From positions 1-47,041 of the forward strand of contig CALUYV010000004.1 in NCBI GenBank assembly GCA_944325095.1: a stretch of 47,041 nucleotides of DNA. The letters run 5' to 3'. Origin of the DNA: Candidatus Gastranaerophilales bacterium (GTDB lineage Bacteria; Cyanobacteriota; Vampirovibrionia; Gastranaerophilales; Gastranaerophilaceae). A model generated the notes under the pieces. That model did no database searches. It was not told where the DNA came from and worked only from the letters and a program-made list of their open reading frames with translations. Made by a program: the position numbers and the translations under genes. Positions 9,212 to 16,356 of the stretch are shown piece by piece; the stretch's first letter is position 1; each line of letters opens with the position of its first letter.

Positions 9212-10744
9212 CTATTTTGCTATTTCTGTTGTTCTGAATTCTCTGACAACCGTGACTTTTATCTGTCCCGGATAATCAAGTTCATTTTCTATACGTTTTG
9301 CAACATCCCGTGCGAGTTTGCTTGATGCTGTATCATCAAACATTTCAGCCTGCACAATAATCCGAACTTCACGGCCTGCCTGAACGGCAAAAGATTGTTT
9401 TATTCCTTCGTAACTATTAACAATCTCCTCAATTTTTTGCAGACGTTTTATATAAATTTCAAGAGTATCGCGTCTTGCCCCCGGTCTGCCGGCAGATATT
9501 GCATCAGCAACTTTCACAAGAACTGCCTCAATTGAATTGGCAACAACATCATCATGATGCGCTTCAATTGCGTGGATAACCTCGGGTCTTTCACCGTAAC
9601 GGGCGGCAAGTTCAACACCAAGCTGGATGTGCGTGCCTTCCTGTGTTTGATCAACCGCTTTTCCTATATCATGCAGCAAACCTGCTCTTTTTGTGATTTT
9701 TTCATTAGCACCCAGTTCTGCTGCAAGCATACCTGCTATATGACCGACTTCAAGAGAATGTTTTAAAACATTCTGTCCGTAACTGGTTCTGAAATACAAA
9801 CGGCCGAGAGTTTTAATTAATTCTTTATTTAACCCCATTACACCCATTTCAAGAGCAGCATTTTCACCTTCTGCCCAGATTTTTTTATCAATTTCTTCTC
9901 TGGCTTTTTCTACCATTTCTTCAATTCTGACAGGGTGAATACGTCCGTCAACAATGAGTTTTTCCAGTGCAAGTTTAGCGATTTCGCGTCTTACCGGATC
10001 GAAACTTGATAATACAACGGCTTCCGGAGTATCATCAATAATTAAATCAACACCTGTTAATGTTTCCAGTGCTCTTATATTTCTTCCTTCACGACCAATA
10101 ATGCGGCCTTTCATCTCATCACTCGGAAGAGCGACAACAGAAACCGTCGTTTCTACAACCTGCTCTATCATACAGCGCTGCATTGTTGTAGATAAAATTT
10201 CTTTTGATTTTTCCAGAGAAATTTCACGAATTTTTGCCTCGTTTTCTCTGATTAATTGCATCTGTTCCTGAGCAAGATCATTTTTCAACTTGTCCAGAAG
10301 TGTCTTTTTAGCTTCATCAATAGACATTCCGGAAATTCTTTCCAACTCTTCTGTTTGCTTTTGTACAAGTTCAGCAAGATAATCTTCTTTATTCAAAAGT
10401 TCATCCATTTTATTCTGAACCTGAATTTCTTTATCGGTATATTCTTGAATTTTATCTTCAAGCATATCTTCCCGTTTTGCTAATTTTTGTTCCTGACGGG
10501 CAAGTTCCTGCCGTCTTTCTCTTTCTTCTTCGTTTAATTTTTCTCTGTCTTCCTGCAGTTCCTCTACCGCTTTAATTTTTGCTTCTTTGTAGAATAATTT
10601 TTCTTTTTCCTCGAGTGCTTTTTTATCCTTCATAACAGATTCCAGCGCACTGCGGGTTTTGTTTTTTTGAATAATCAGCAGCACAACCAGAACTATTATC
10701 GTAATAGCCAATACTGCCAATAATACTGCCAAGTTTGTTGACAT
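9212..10744 (-). CDS. rny: Ribonuclease Y
   Basis: 510 residues, standard length. Membrane-anchored endoribonuclease that initiates mRNA decay. Domain order: N-terminal transmembrane helix (~5-25), a long charged coiled coil (~30-185), a KH domain with [10 protein letters not shown] at 213-222, and an HD domain with [10 protein letters not shown] (His358-Asp359) plus the AHHDDV motif. It is first in the minus-strand run continuing into ymdB, the PHP phosphoesterase, the pilin-like gene, the LOG gene and pnuC. The upstream region holds a ribosome site (AAGGATAAGG) and a CGGGTA/TACCCG inverted repeat at 10793-10813 in the probable leader or promoter. Confidence 0.97.
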   Translation of the reverse strand: MSTNLAVLLAVLAITIIVLVVLLIIQKNKTRSALESVMKDKKALEEKEKLFYKEAKIKAVEELQEDREKLNEEERERRQELARQEQKLAKREDMLEDKIQEYTDKEIQVQNKMDELLNKEDYLAELVQKQTEELERISGMSIDEAKKTLLDKLKNDLAQEQMQLIRENEAKIREISLEKSKEILSTTMQRCMIEQVVETTVSVVALPSDEMKGRIIGREGRNIRALETLTGVDLIIDDTPEAVVLSSFDPVRREIAKLALEKLIVDGRIHPVRIEEMVEKAREEIDKKIWAEGENAALEMGVMGLNKELIKTLGRLYFRTSYGQNVLKHSLEVGHIAGMLAAELGANEKITKRAGLLHDIGKAVDQTQEGTHIQLGVELAARYGERPEVIHAIEAHHDDVVANSIEAVLVKVADAISAGRPGARRDTLEIYIKRLQKIEEIVNSYEGIKQSFAVQAGREVRIIVQAEMFDDTASSKLARDVAKRIENELDYPGQIKVTVVREFRTTEIAK

Positions 10745-10792
10745 AACGTATTACCTTATCCTTTTCTATTTTTTATATAATACACGCAATGC

Positions 10793-10813
10793 CGGGTACA
10801 TATAGCCTACCCG
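10793..10813 (-). promoter_or_regulatory. Inverted repeat in the rny upstream region
   Basis: Perfect 6-bp arms CGGGTA/TACCCG with a 9-nt spacer, about 50-70 nt before the rny ATG. A TATTAT/TATATA-rich stretch that may be the -10 lies between it and the ribosome site. It could be an operator or a 5' leader hairpin; no regulator is identified. Confidence 0.3.
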
Positions 10814-10871
10814 AAAGTGTTTTATTCATATTAAAAATAAAAAGTCATTGCATATATATCAAAAAATGTTT

Positions 10872-10923
10872 CCTACTACATCTGTACACATGATACCATG
10901 TAAATCAGATTTTGTATAGTAGG
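10872..10923. repeat. 52-bp imperfect inverted repeat between the flotillin terminator and rny
   Basis: Outer arms CCTACTA/TAGTAGG, middle arms TCTG/CAGA and an inner hairpin ACATG/CATGT with a 4-nt loop form one long, slightly interrupted hairpin on either strand. No T-run follows on the plus strand, and only a weak one on the minus strand. The rest of 10745-10979 holds nothing else I can name besides the rny promoter area. Confidence 0.55.
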
Positions 10924-10964
10924 CAGAACTCATATTATTGTTGTATTTTTGAGTTATATAAAAA

Positions 10965-11010
10965 GTAAAAATTTCAAACAGGAAAGACCCCGATAAACGA
11001 GGTCTTTCCT
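10965..11010 (-). terminator. Terminator of the rel-nfeD-flotillin operon
   Basis: A 13-bp stem with one mismatch and a 5-nt loop (AGGAAAGACCCCG/CGAGGTCTTTCCT on the plus strand). It begins 22 nt after the flotillin stop. The U-run on the minus strand is interrupted (GTTTGAAATTTTT). Confidence 0.75.
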
Positions 11011-11031
11011 ATATATAAAATCCCTTTAAAT

Positions 11032-12441
11032 TTATTTATTTTCATTATCTGCAGAAACAGGTGCCTCATCAAAACCGTTATCTACCTTGCCGAGAATCTG
11101 CGGAAGTTCAATACCTGCCTGCCCTGCAAGATCATGCATTGCAGGAAGTGCTTTTATCAAATCTTTCATAAAATTAGCGGTTGTAGATCCGTTTGGAGAT
11201 CCTGCTCCGCCATCCCAAACAGTAATTTTGTCAAATTTGATATTCTTAATTGCGTCAACTTGTTTTTCAACAATCTTTTCAATTTTTTCTATCATCAAGA
11301 AACTTGTAGCAATTTCAGGTTTGTTATTTGAAATTTTGACAAGTTCATCATAACCTTTTGCTTTTGCTTCCAATACTGCTTTTATACCTTCAGCTTCAGC
11401 AAAATATTTTGCTTTAATTGCATCAGCTTCACCGTTTGCAATACGTCTGAGTCTTTCTGCCTCTGCATCAGCTTCAACCTGTATTTTAAGTTTTTCAACT
11501 TCTTGTCTTGCAAGTTCTTCTTTTTTCAATTTTGCTTCTTCTTGTTCTTTTTGAGCAAGTAATACATCTCTTTGAGCGTTTGCTTTAGCAACTTCTCCTT
11601 CTCTAAATGCATCTGCCTGTTTTACCGCTAATTGAGCGTTATATTCTGCAATATTTGCTTTTGAAATATTTTCACCTTCAACAGCCTGTGCTTCAAGTTC
11701 TGCGGTTTTAATACGTTGTTCTCTCTGTGCATTTGTTTTACCGATTAAAGTTTGTGCACTTTGCTCTGCTACCTGAACTTCTTTTTGTTTATTTGCTGTT
11801 GCAACACCGACAGCCCCGAGTTTTTCCTGTTCCGCAACTTCAACTTTTGCCTTGTTGATTGCTTCTGCTGCGGCTTTTTGTCCGATTGCATCAATATATC
11901 CTGATTCATCTGTAATATCTTTTATGTTAACATTAAGAATTTCAAGACCAATTTTGTTTAATTCGGGATTAACATTGGCATTAATTTGTTCTAAGAACTT
12001 TTCTCTGTCCTGATTGATTTCTTCAATTGTAAGAGTTGCAATAGCAAGACGCAGTTGACCTAATATGATATCGCTTGCTTGTTGTACTACTTCGGTTTTT
12101 GTTAAACCTAGTAAACGTTCTGCAGCGTTTATCATTATTGCTGGTTTTGTTGAAACACCAAATGTAAATGTTGCCGGTACTGCTACCCTGATATTTCCTT
12201 TAGATAATGCTCCTTTTAGGTCTATATCTGTTGCCATTGGTTCTAATGACAATACTCCATAATCTTGTATTAATGGGATTATAAATGTTCCGCCACCGTG
12301 TACACATTTTGCTGTCTTTTCTCCACCTGTTTTACCATATACTACTATGATTTTGTTTGATGGACATCTTTTGTAGCGATTTGCAATAAATATTACTGCA
12401 GAAAGCAATATCAATATTATTGCACTTGTAACTCCAAACAT
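11032..12441 (-). CDS. Flotillin/SPFH-domain membrane protein
   Basis: 469 residues. An N-terminal hydrophobic segment (~3-20) is followed by an SPFH/PHB domain (~25-190), then a long Ala/Glu/Lys-rich coiled coil (~190-380) of flotillin type and a Gly/Asn-containing tail. Flotillins oligomerise in the cytoplasmic membrane and organise ordered microdomains. The partner gene for an NfeD-like protein lies 31 nt upstream, the standard flotillin-NfeD pairing (YqiK-YqiJ, FloT-YuaF). A ribosome site AAAGGAG lies 10 nt before the ATG. It is the last gene of the operon and is followed by a terminator at 10965-11010. Confidence 0.9.
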   Translation of the reverse strand: MFGVTSAIILILLSAVIFIANRYKRCPSNKIIVVYGKTGGEKTAKCVHGGGTFIIPLIQDYGVLSLEPMATDIDLKGALSKGNIRVAVPATFTFGVSTKPAIMINAAERLLGLTKTEVVQQASDIILGQLRLAIATLTIEEINQDREKFLEQINANVNPELNKIGLEILNVNIKDITDESGYIDAIGQKAAAEAINKAKVEVAEQEKLGAVGVATANKQKEVQVAEQSAQTLIGKTNAQREQRIKTAELEAQAVEGENISKANIAEYNAQLAVKQADAFREGEVAKANAQRDVLLAQKEQEEAKLKKEELARQEVEKLKIQVEADAEAERLRRIANGEADAIKAKYFAEAEGIKAVLEAKAKGYDELVKISNNKPEIATSFLMIEKIEKIVEKQVDAIKNIKFDKITVWDGGAGSPNGSTTANFMKDLIKALPAMHDLAGQAGIELPQILGKVDNGFDEAPVSADNENK

Positions 12442-12472
12442 ATTTTATTTTCTCCTTTCTTCTTATAATAAA

Positions 12473-13036
12473 CTATGCTTTTTCTATATATAAAATATCA
12501 TTATCAACTTTAACAACTTTTATTCTCTCAAAGGCGTTTATTTCCTCTTCTGAATTATTTACCGCATCGGTAACGGTTAATTGTTCATTGATTTCTATTT
12601 CGACCTGTCCCTGTCCTTTCGGCGCAAATGCGGTATAGGCTTTGCCGGTTTGATTAAGTGCTTTTGAGTAGTCTTTTTTTACATTTTTCTCAAGTCTTTT
12701 TATGCCGAACATAAGGTATGCTGTACCTGCTAAAAAAGCCAAACCTACAACAAGCGCAATTCCGAAAGCGGCCCAGTTTGAAAATTTAAACTGATGAACT
12801 CCCGCATAACCCATCCAGCCAAATCCCATAAAAAATGCCAGAACCGACTGTACGGATAAGAAATTGAAAGATAAATCTGTATCAATCTCTGAAGTAAAAT
12901 CCGCACTGACTTCAGTGCCGTCGCCGCCTGTAATTGTAAACAGGATAAGTTTTATTGTGAATATTATAGTTGCAAATATCGCCAGATAATAATAACCTGC
13001 AGTTATGGTAGCAGTATCAAATTGCGGTATTATCAT
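12473..13036 (-). CDS. NfeD-like (YqiJ/YuaF-type) membrane protein, flotillin partner
   Basis: 187 residues. About three transmembrane helices (~15-37, ~62-78, ~88-112) are followed by a soluble C-terminal domain (~125-187) with the OB-fold pattern of NfeD proteins: GKAYTAFAPKGQGQVEIEI and then an IKVVKVDNDILYIEK strand pair. Such proteins work with flotillin in the membrane. Its ATG overlaps the rel stop codon (ATGA) and its ribosome site AAAGGAG is inside rel, so translation is coupled to rel. The flotillin gene follows. The assignment rests on architecture and neighbour more than on a strong motif. Confidence 0.8.
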   Translation of the reverse strand: MIIPQFDTATITAGYYYLAIFATIIFTIKLILFTITGGDGTEVSADFTSEIDTDLSFNFLSVQSVLAFFMGFGWMGYAGVHQFKFSNWAAFGIALVVGLAFLAGTAYLMFGIKRLEKNVKKDYSKALNQTGKAYTAFAPKGQGQVEIEINEQLTVTDAVNNSEEEINAFERIKVVKVDNDILYIEKA

Positions 13037-15255
13037 AAAGATCTCCTTTCGTGCTTAGATTCATTTTTAGGTTTATGTTTTTTTTGATTTTTGGATATAA
13101 CATTCTTTTTGACCATACTTGAGCAAGTTTGTATTCTTTTTACACTATAAACATCCGGCAGTGATTGAATACAAGCAATTACTTTTTTTAAAGTATCAAT
13201 ATTATCAAGTTCTAAACCTATTTCAATAATTCCGACATGATTTTTTGTTTTTATGTTTGCACTTACAATATTTGCGTTATTATCTGACACTGCAGAAATT
13301 ACATCTTTTAAAAGTCCGAGTTTTTCGGCAGTTTCAATTCTTATGGTAGTGTTATAAGTTTTGTTGGTATTGATTCCTGCCCATTGAATGTGCATAAGTC
13401 GTTCCGGCGGGATAGTATCAAGAGTTTTGCAGTCTGCCCTGTGAACGGATACACCCTTGGAACGGGTAACAACCCCGACAATAGGCTCACCCGGAATAGG
13501 AGAACAGCACATTGCAAAAGAATACATCAACCCTTCAAGCCCGATAATATCCTTTTCCGAACTTTTCCTTCTGGAATTTTTGAAATTATCTTCAATTGTT
13601 TTCTCTTTAGGTTTTTTCAGTTTGTTAATAACTTTATTAACCGTTGTTTCTCCGTACCCCAAAGCTGCAAACAAATCATCACAGGATTGATAATTCATAG
13701 TTTTGGCAACTTTGTCAAACTCACCCTGCTTTATATATTCATCAAAAACAGTTTTTGTCAGTTCATGTTCAAGGTTTGCTTTTCCAATTTTCACATGCTC
13801 ATCACGGTTATTTTTCTTAAACCACTGTTTTATTTTCTGGGAAGCCTGCTTGGTTACAACAAAAGTAAGCCAATCCAAACGCGGCGCAGGGGTTTTTGAA
13901 GTTAAAATTTCAACAATATCCCCGTTTTTTATTTTGGTATTTAACGGAACTATCCGCCCGTTAATTAGAGCGCCTACAGTTTTATGCCCGACATCAGAGT
14001 GTATTCTGTATGAAAAATCAACAGGTGTTGCATCTTTTGGTAAATCAAGAACATCTCCGTCCGGAGTAAAAGCAAATACCTGATCGGAAAACAAATCTAA
14101 TTTTACACTTTTTACATAATCTTCCGCATTTTTCATGTCTTTTTCGTATTCAACGAGTTTGTGCATCCACGAAAATTTCACATCGGAAGCATTATCTGCT
14201 TTCTGAGAGCCTTTTTCCTTGTATCTCCAGTGGGCGGCAATACCGTATTCCGCAACCTGATGCATCTCCCATGTTCTTATCTGCACTTCAAGAGGTTTTG
14301 AGCGAGGCCCGATAACAGAAGTATGTAAAGATTGATACATGTTGCCTTTTGGCATTGCAATATAATCTTTAAACCTTCCGGGTATAGGTTTGAATTGAGA
14401 ATGTATCAGCCCGAGAACTTCGTAACACTCTCTGATTGTATTAACAATTACTCTGACTGCAGTTATGTCATAAAGATCATTAAACGGAATATTCTGCCGT
14501 TTCATTTTTGCATATATGCTGTAATAATGTTTTGCCCTTCCCGTAATCTGCGCATTAATCCCGCTTTTTTTTACATCCTGAGAAATTTTATTGATTAAAA
14601 GGTTAACCGTTTCTTCTCTGTCGGCTTTTGTTTGTGCAACCAATTGCACAATTTCATAGTATTTTTCAGGCTCAAGATATTTCAGGGATAAATCTTCAAG
14701 CTCCGCTTTTATTTTATAAATACCGAGTCTGTTAGCCAGCGGGGCAAAAATATCCAGTGTTTCCTGAGCAATCTTTTTTTGTTTTGCTGGTTCCATAAAA
14801 TTAAGAGTACGCATATTATGCAGTCTGTCTGCAAGTTTCAAAAAAATAACCCTTATATCATTTGCCATTGCAATAAATAATCGTCTGAAATTTTCCGCCT
14901 GCCGCTCTTCTTTAGATTTAAACTGTAATTTGCTTAGTTTTGTAACACCCTGCACCAGATTTAAAACATCACTGCCGAAAAGTTCTTCTATCTTTTCCGG
15001 CTTTGTATCCGTATCTTCAAGAATATCATGTAAAAATGCCGCAATAAGAGTATGTGTATCAACCTTTAAAGTAACAAGAATCTTTGCAACTTCGCACGGG
15101 TGAATAATATAAGGCTCGCCGGATACTCTGAACTGACCATCATGTAACTTCTTTGCAAACTTATAAGCTTTTTCTACCTGCGCAATCTCTTCCGGAGTAT
15201 GCTGCTGGGATATCATTAACTCTTTAATTTCTTTGAATGTTTCTTTATCTGACAT
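13033..15255 (-). CDS. rel: Bifunctional (p)ppGpp synthetase/hydrolase, long Rel type
   Basis: 740 residues with the full Rel/SpoT order. The HD hydrolase has His52, His76-Asp77, ED at 80-81, Asp143 and Asn147. The synthetase has GRAKHYYSIYAKM from 239, the Mg-binding Asp263 and the loop RFKDYIAMPKGNMYQSLHT from 294. TGS (FAFTPDGDVLDLPKDATPVD) and a C-terminal ACT domain follow. The RxKD form of the loop is the one found in bifunctional enzymes; both active sites look intact, so it should make and degrade the alarmone. No strong ribosome site precedes the start. A 4-bp overlap with the NfeD-like gene links stringent response and flotillin genes in one operon. Confidence 0.96.
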   Translation of the reverse strand: MSDKETFKEIKELMISQQHTPEEIAQVEKAYKFAKKLHDGQFRVSGEPYIIHPCEVAKILVTLKVDTHTLIAAFLHDILEDTDTKPEKIEELFGSDVLNLVQGVTKLSKLQFKSKEERQAENFRRLFIAMANDIRVIFLKLADRLHNMRTLNFMEPAKQKKIAQETLDIFAPLANRLGIYKIKAELEDLSLKYLEPEKYYEIVQLVAQTKADREETVNLLINKISQDVKKSGINAQITGRAKHYYSIYAKMKRQNIPFNDLYDITAVRVIVNTIRECYEVLGLIHSQFKPIPGRFKDYIAMPKGNMYQSLHTSVIGPRSKPLEVQIRTWEMHQVAEYGIAAHWRYKEKGSQKADNASDVKFSWMHKLVEYEKDMKNAEDYVKSVKLDLFSDQVFAFTPDGDVLDLPKDATPVDFSYRIHSDVGHKTVGALINGRIVPLNTKIKNGDIVEILTSKTPAPRLDWLTFVVTKQASQKIKQWFKKNNRDEHVKIGKANLEHELTKTVFDEYIKQGEFDKVAKTMNYQSCDDLFAALGYGETTVNKVINKLKKPKEKTIEDNFKNSRRKSSEKDIIGLEGLMYSFAMCCSPIPGEPIVGVVTRSKGVSVHRADCKTLDTIPPERLMHIQWAGINTNKTYNTTIRIETAEKLGLLKDVISAVSDNNANIVSANIKTKNHVGIIEIGLELDNIDTLKKVIACIQSLPDVYSVKRIQTCSSMVKKNVISKNQKKHKPKNESKHERRSL

Positions 15256-15377
15256 AACGCTTTAATCATATATATTATAATGTCAATTTTCAAGCCGCTG
15301 TTTGAAATTTCATCCAAAAATACTAGTGTTTATAAAAAGAATACATCCGATTGATTATTTTATTATCCTTTGCATTT

Positions 15378-15388
15378 TATGCTATACT
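15378..15388 (+). promoter_or_regulatory. Extended -10 promoter of yggU (leaderless type)
   Basis: TATGCTATACT contains TGn followed by TATACT and ends 6 nt before a GTG start codon. Same geometry as 4281-4297. Confidence 0.5.
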
Positions 15389-15394
15389 TTCAAT

Positions 15395-15682
15395 GTGATA
15401 AAAACAACAAAAGACGGAATTATTGTAAATATTAAAATATCACCGAACGCAAAGAAAAATGAAATTATTAGTGAAGGTGATATTATAAAAGTGAAAATCA
15501 CCGCCCAGCCTGTTGACGGGAAAGCAAACAAGGCTCTTGTGGAATTTTTATCAAAAACTTTTAAAATTCCTAAAACCTCAATAAAAATTATCAAAGGTGA
15601 AACTTCAAAAGAAAAAACTATATTATTTGAAATCTTTGATGATGAAAAGTTAAATAATGTTAAAAAAGTTTTTGATATTTAG
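15395..15682 (+). CDS. yggU: YggU/DUF167 family protein
   Basis: 95 residues from the GTG at 15395. I prefer this start because family members are 70-110 residues and begin near the first beta strand (VIKTTKDGIIVNIKISPNAKKN), and because an extended -10 box ends 6 nt upstream. The frame could extend to a TTG at 15302, but that part overlaps the rel promoter area and is not family-like. Core motifs are intact: SPNAKKNEI, KVKITAQPVDGKANKALVEF and IKIIKGETSKEKT, the signature of DUF167. The biochemical role is unknown; structures show a small alpha/beta fold with a basic surface. It is divergent from rel. Confidence 0.9.
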   Translation: MIKTTKDGIIVNIKISPNAKKNEIISEGDIIKVKITAQPVDGKANKALVEFLSKTFKIPKTSIKIIKGETSKEKTILFEIFDDEKLNNVKKVFDI

Positions 15683-15735
15683 CAAATTTTATTTTTAGGG
15701 AATTTATAATCTCATATAAAGGAGAATCTTTAACA

Positions 15736-16110
15736 ATGAATATAGCAGCCTTAAACCCTTCAGGCTATGAAGCAAAAACAAAAAACGGAAACACTTACAA
15801 AAAAACTAATAACTGGACAACAGGGCTGATTGCCTCATCCGTTGTCACAGAAACTCTGCCGTATGTGTTGAAAAACCCAAAAGCAAAAGCAATTGCCTCC
15901 GGATTTTCCGTATCAAAAATGATGCCGGATATTTTCAAATTATCATCAGGTTTGAAAATGACGCCGCAGCTCAGAAGATTTGCAATCGGTTCAGGGTTTG
16001 TAATGTGTTTTGCAATTGATTTTATTACCGGCCGGATGCTGGATAAAGCAGTCAATAAAAAACGGGCAGAAAATGCAGATAAAAATGCAGAAACTGCACA
16101 AATTGCGTAA
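15736..16110 (+). CDS. Small lineage-specific protein of unknown function
   Basis: 124 residues; I do not recognise a family. A clear ribosome site AAAGGAGA precedes the ATG. The N-terminal ~25 residues are polar (Asn/Lys/Thr-rich). Two weakly hydrophobic segments follow (~28-40 and ~86-100, RFAIGSGFVMCFAIDFITG), then a charged C-terminal tail. It may be membrane associated. It contains no histidine, as does the next large gene. It lies 53 nt after yggU and has no obvious promoter of its own, so co-transcription is possible. A new promoter follows it at 16125. Confidence 0.7.
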   Translation: MNIAALNPSGYEAKTKNGNTYKKTNNWTTGLIASSVVTETLPYVLKNPKAKAIASGFSVSKMMPDIFKLSSGLKMTPQLRRFAIGSGFVMCFAIDFITGRMLDKAVNKKRAENADKNAETAQIA

Positions 16111-16124
16111 GCCTGTTTTATCTA

Positions 16125-16152
16125 TTTACATATAAGAATTTTATATTATAAT
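16125..16152 (+). promoter_or_regulatory. Promoter of the histidine leader
   Basis: TTTACA (16125-16130), a 16-nt spacer and a perfect TATAAT (16147-16152). One of the best sigma-70-type promoters in the window. The expected transcript starts near 16159, just before the leader ribosome site. Confidence 0.75.
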
Positions 16153-16181
16153 GAATTTTAGCAAAGGAAATTATAAATAAT

Positions 16182-16244
16182 ATGATACAAAACTTTTTAC
16201 AAATACATCATCATAACCATCATATCAACCTGAAGGGTTGTTGA
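16182..16244 (+). CDS. Histidine-type leader peptide
   Basis: A 20-codon reading frame containing HHHNHH at codons 9-14: five His in six codons, where chance expectation in a 20-residue peptide is well under one. AAGGA lies 13 nt before the ATG, somewhat distant. The stop codon TGA falls inside the RNA segment that can form an antiterminator. Leader peptides of this composition sense charged tRNA-His: a ribosome stalling at the His run changes RNA folding downstream. No his biosynthesis gene follows; the controlled gene is the orphan at 16357. A direct expression test is lacking, but promoter, frame, stop position and downstream folds all fit. Confidence 0.82.
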   Translation: MIQNFLQIHHHNHHINLKGC

Positions 16245-16331
16245 ATTGGTGCTGTGCTTGTAAAAATATAATCAATTCTTATATAACAACTTCTTCAGGA
16301 TATTAAAAACAAGCAAGAGAAGTTGTTTTTT
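16226..16331 (+). promoter_or_regulatory. Transcription attenuator responding to histidine supply
   Basis: Four RNA segments are visible. Segment 1 is CAACC (16226-16230), directly after the His codons. Segment 2 is GGGTTGTTG (16235-16243), covering the leader stop codon. Segment 3 is TAACAACTT (16284-16292). Segment 4 is AGAAGTTGTT (16318-16327) followed by T6. 1:2 pair over 5 bp; 2:3 pair over 9 bp with three G.U pairs (antiterminator); 3:4 pair over 10 bp (terminator). A ribosome stalled on the His run would cover segment 1 and free segment 2 to pair with 3, allowing read-through. This is the classic attenuation logic. Confidence 0.8.
16285..16331 (+). terminator. Attenuator terminator hairpin
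   Basis: A perfect 10-bp stem AACAACTTCT/AGAAGTTGTT with a 23-nt loop and a TTTTTT run, located 26 nt before the start codon of the downstream gene. Confidence 0.8.
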
Positions 16332-16356
16332 AGTTTAAGAATTGAGGTTAGAAATT

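Noticed and set aside
13384-13899. 171-codon frame opposite rel
   Set aside because: It lies wholly inside the conserved rel coding region in another frame, has Cys/Phe/Arg-rich composition typical of shadow frames, and has no ribosome site.
15302-15394. Longer YggU start at a TTG codon
   Set aside because: The extra 31 residues are hydrophobic and not part of the DUF167 family, lack a ribosome site, and contain the extended -10 promoter just before the GTG start.
16182-16244. His-rich leader as a chance reading frame
   Set aside because: A near-perfect promoter, a stop codon inside the antiterminator arm and mutually exclusive 1:2, 2:3 and 3:4 pairings are unlikely to coincide by chance.
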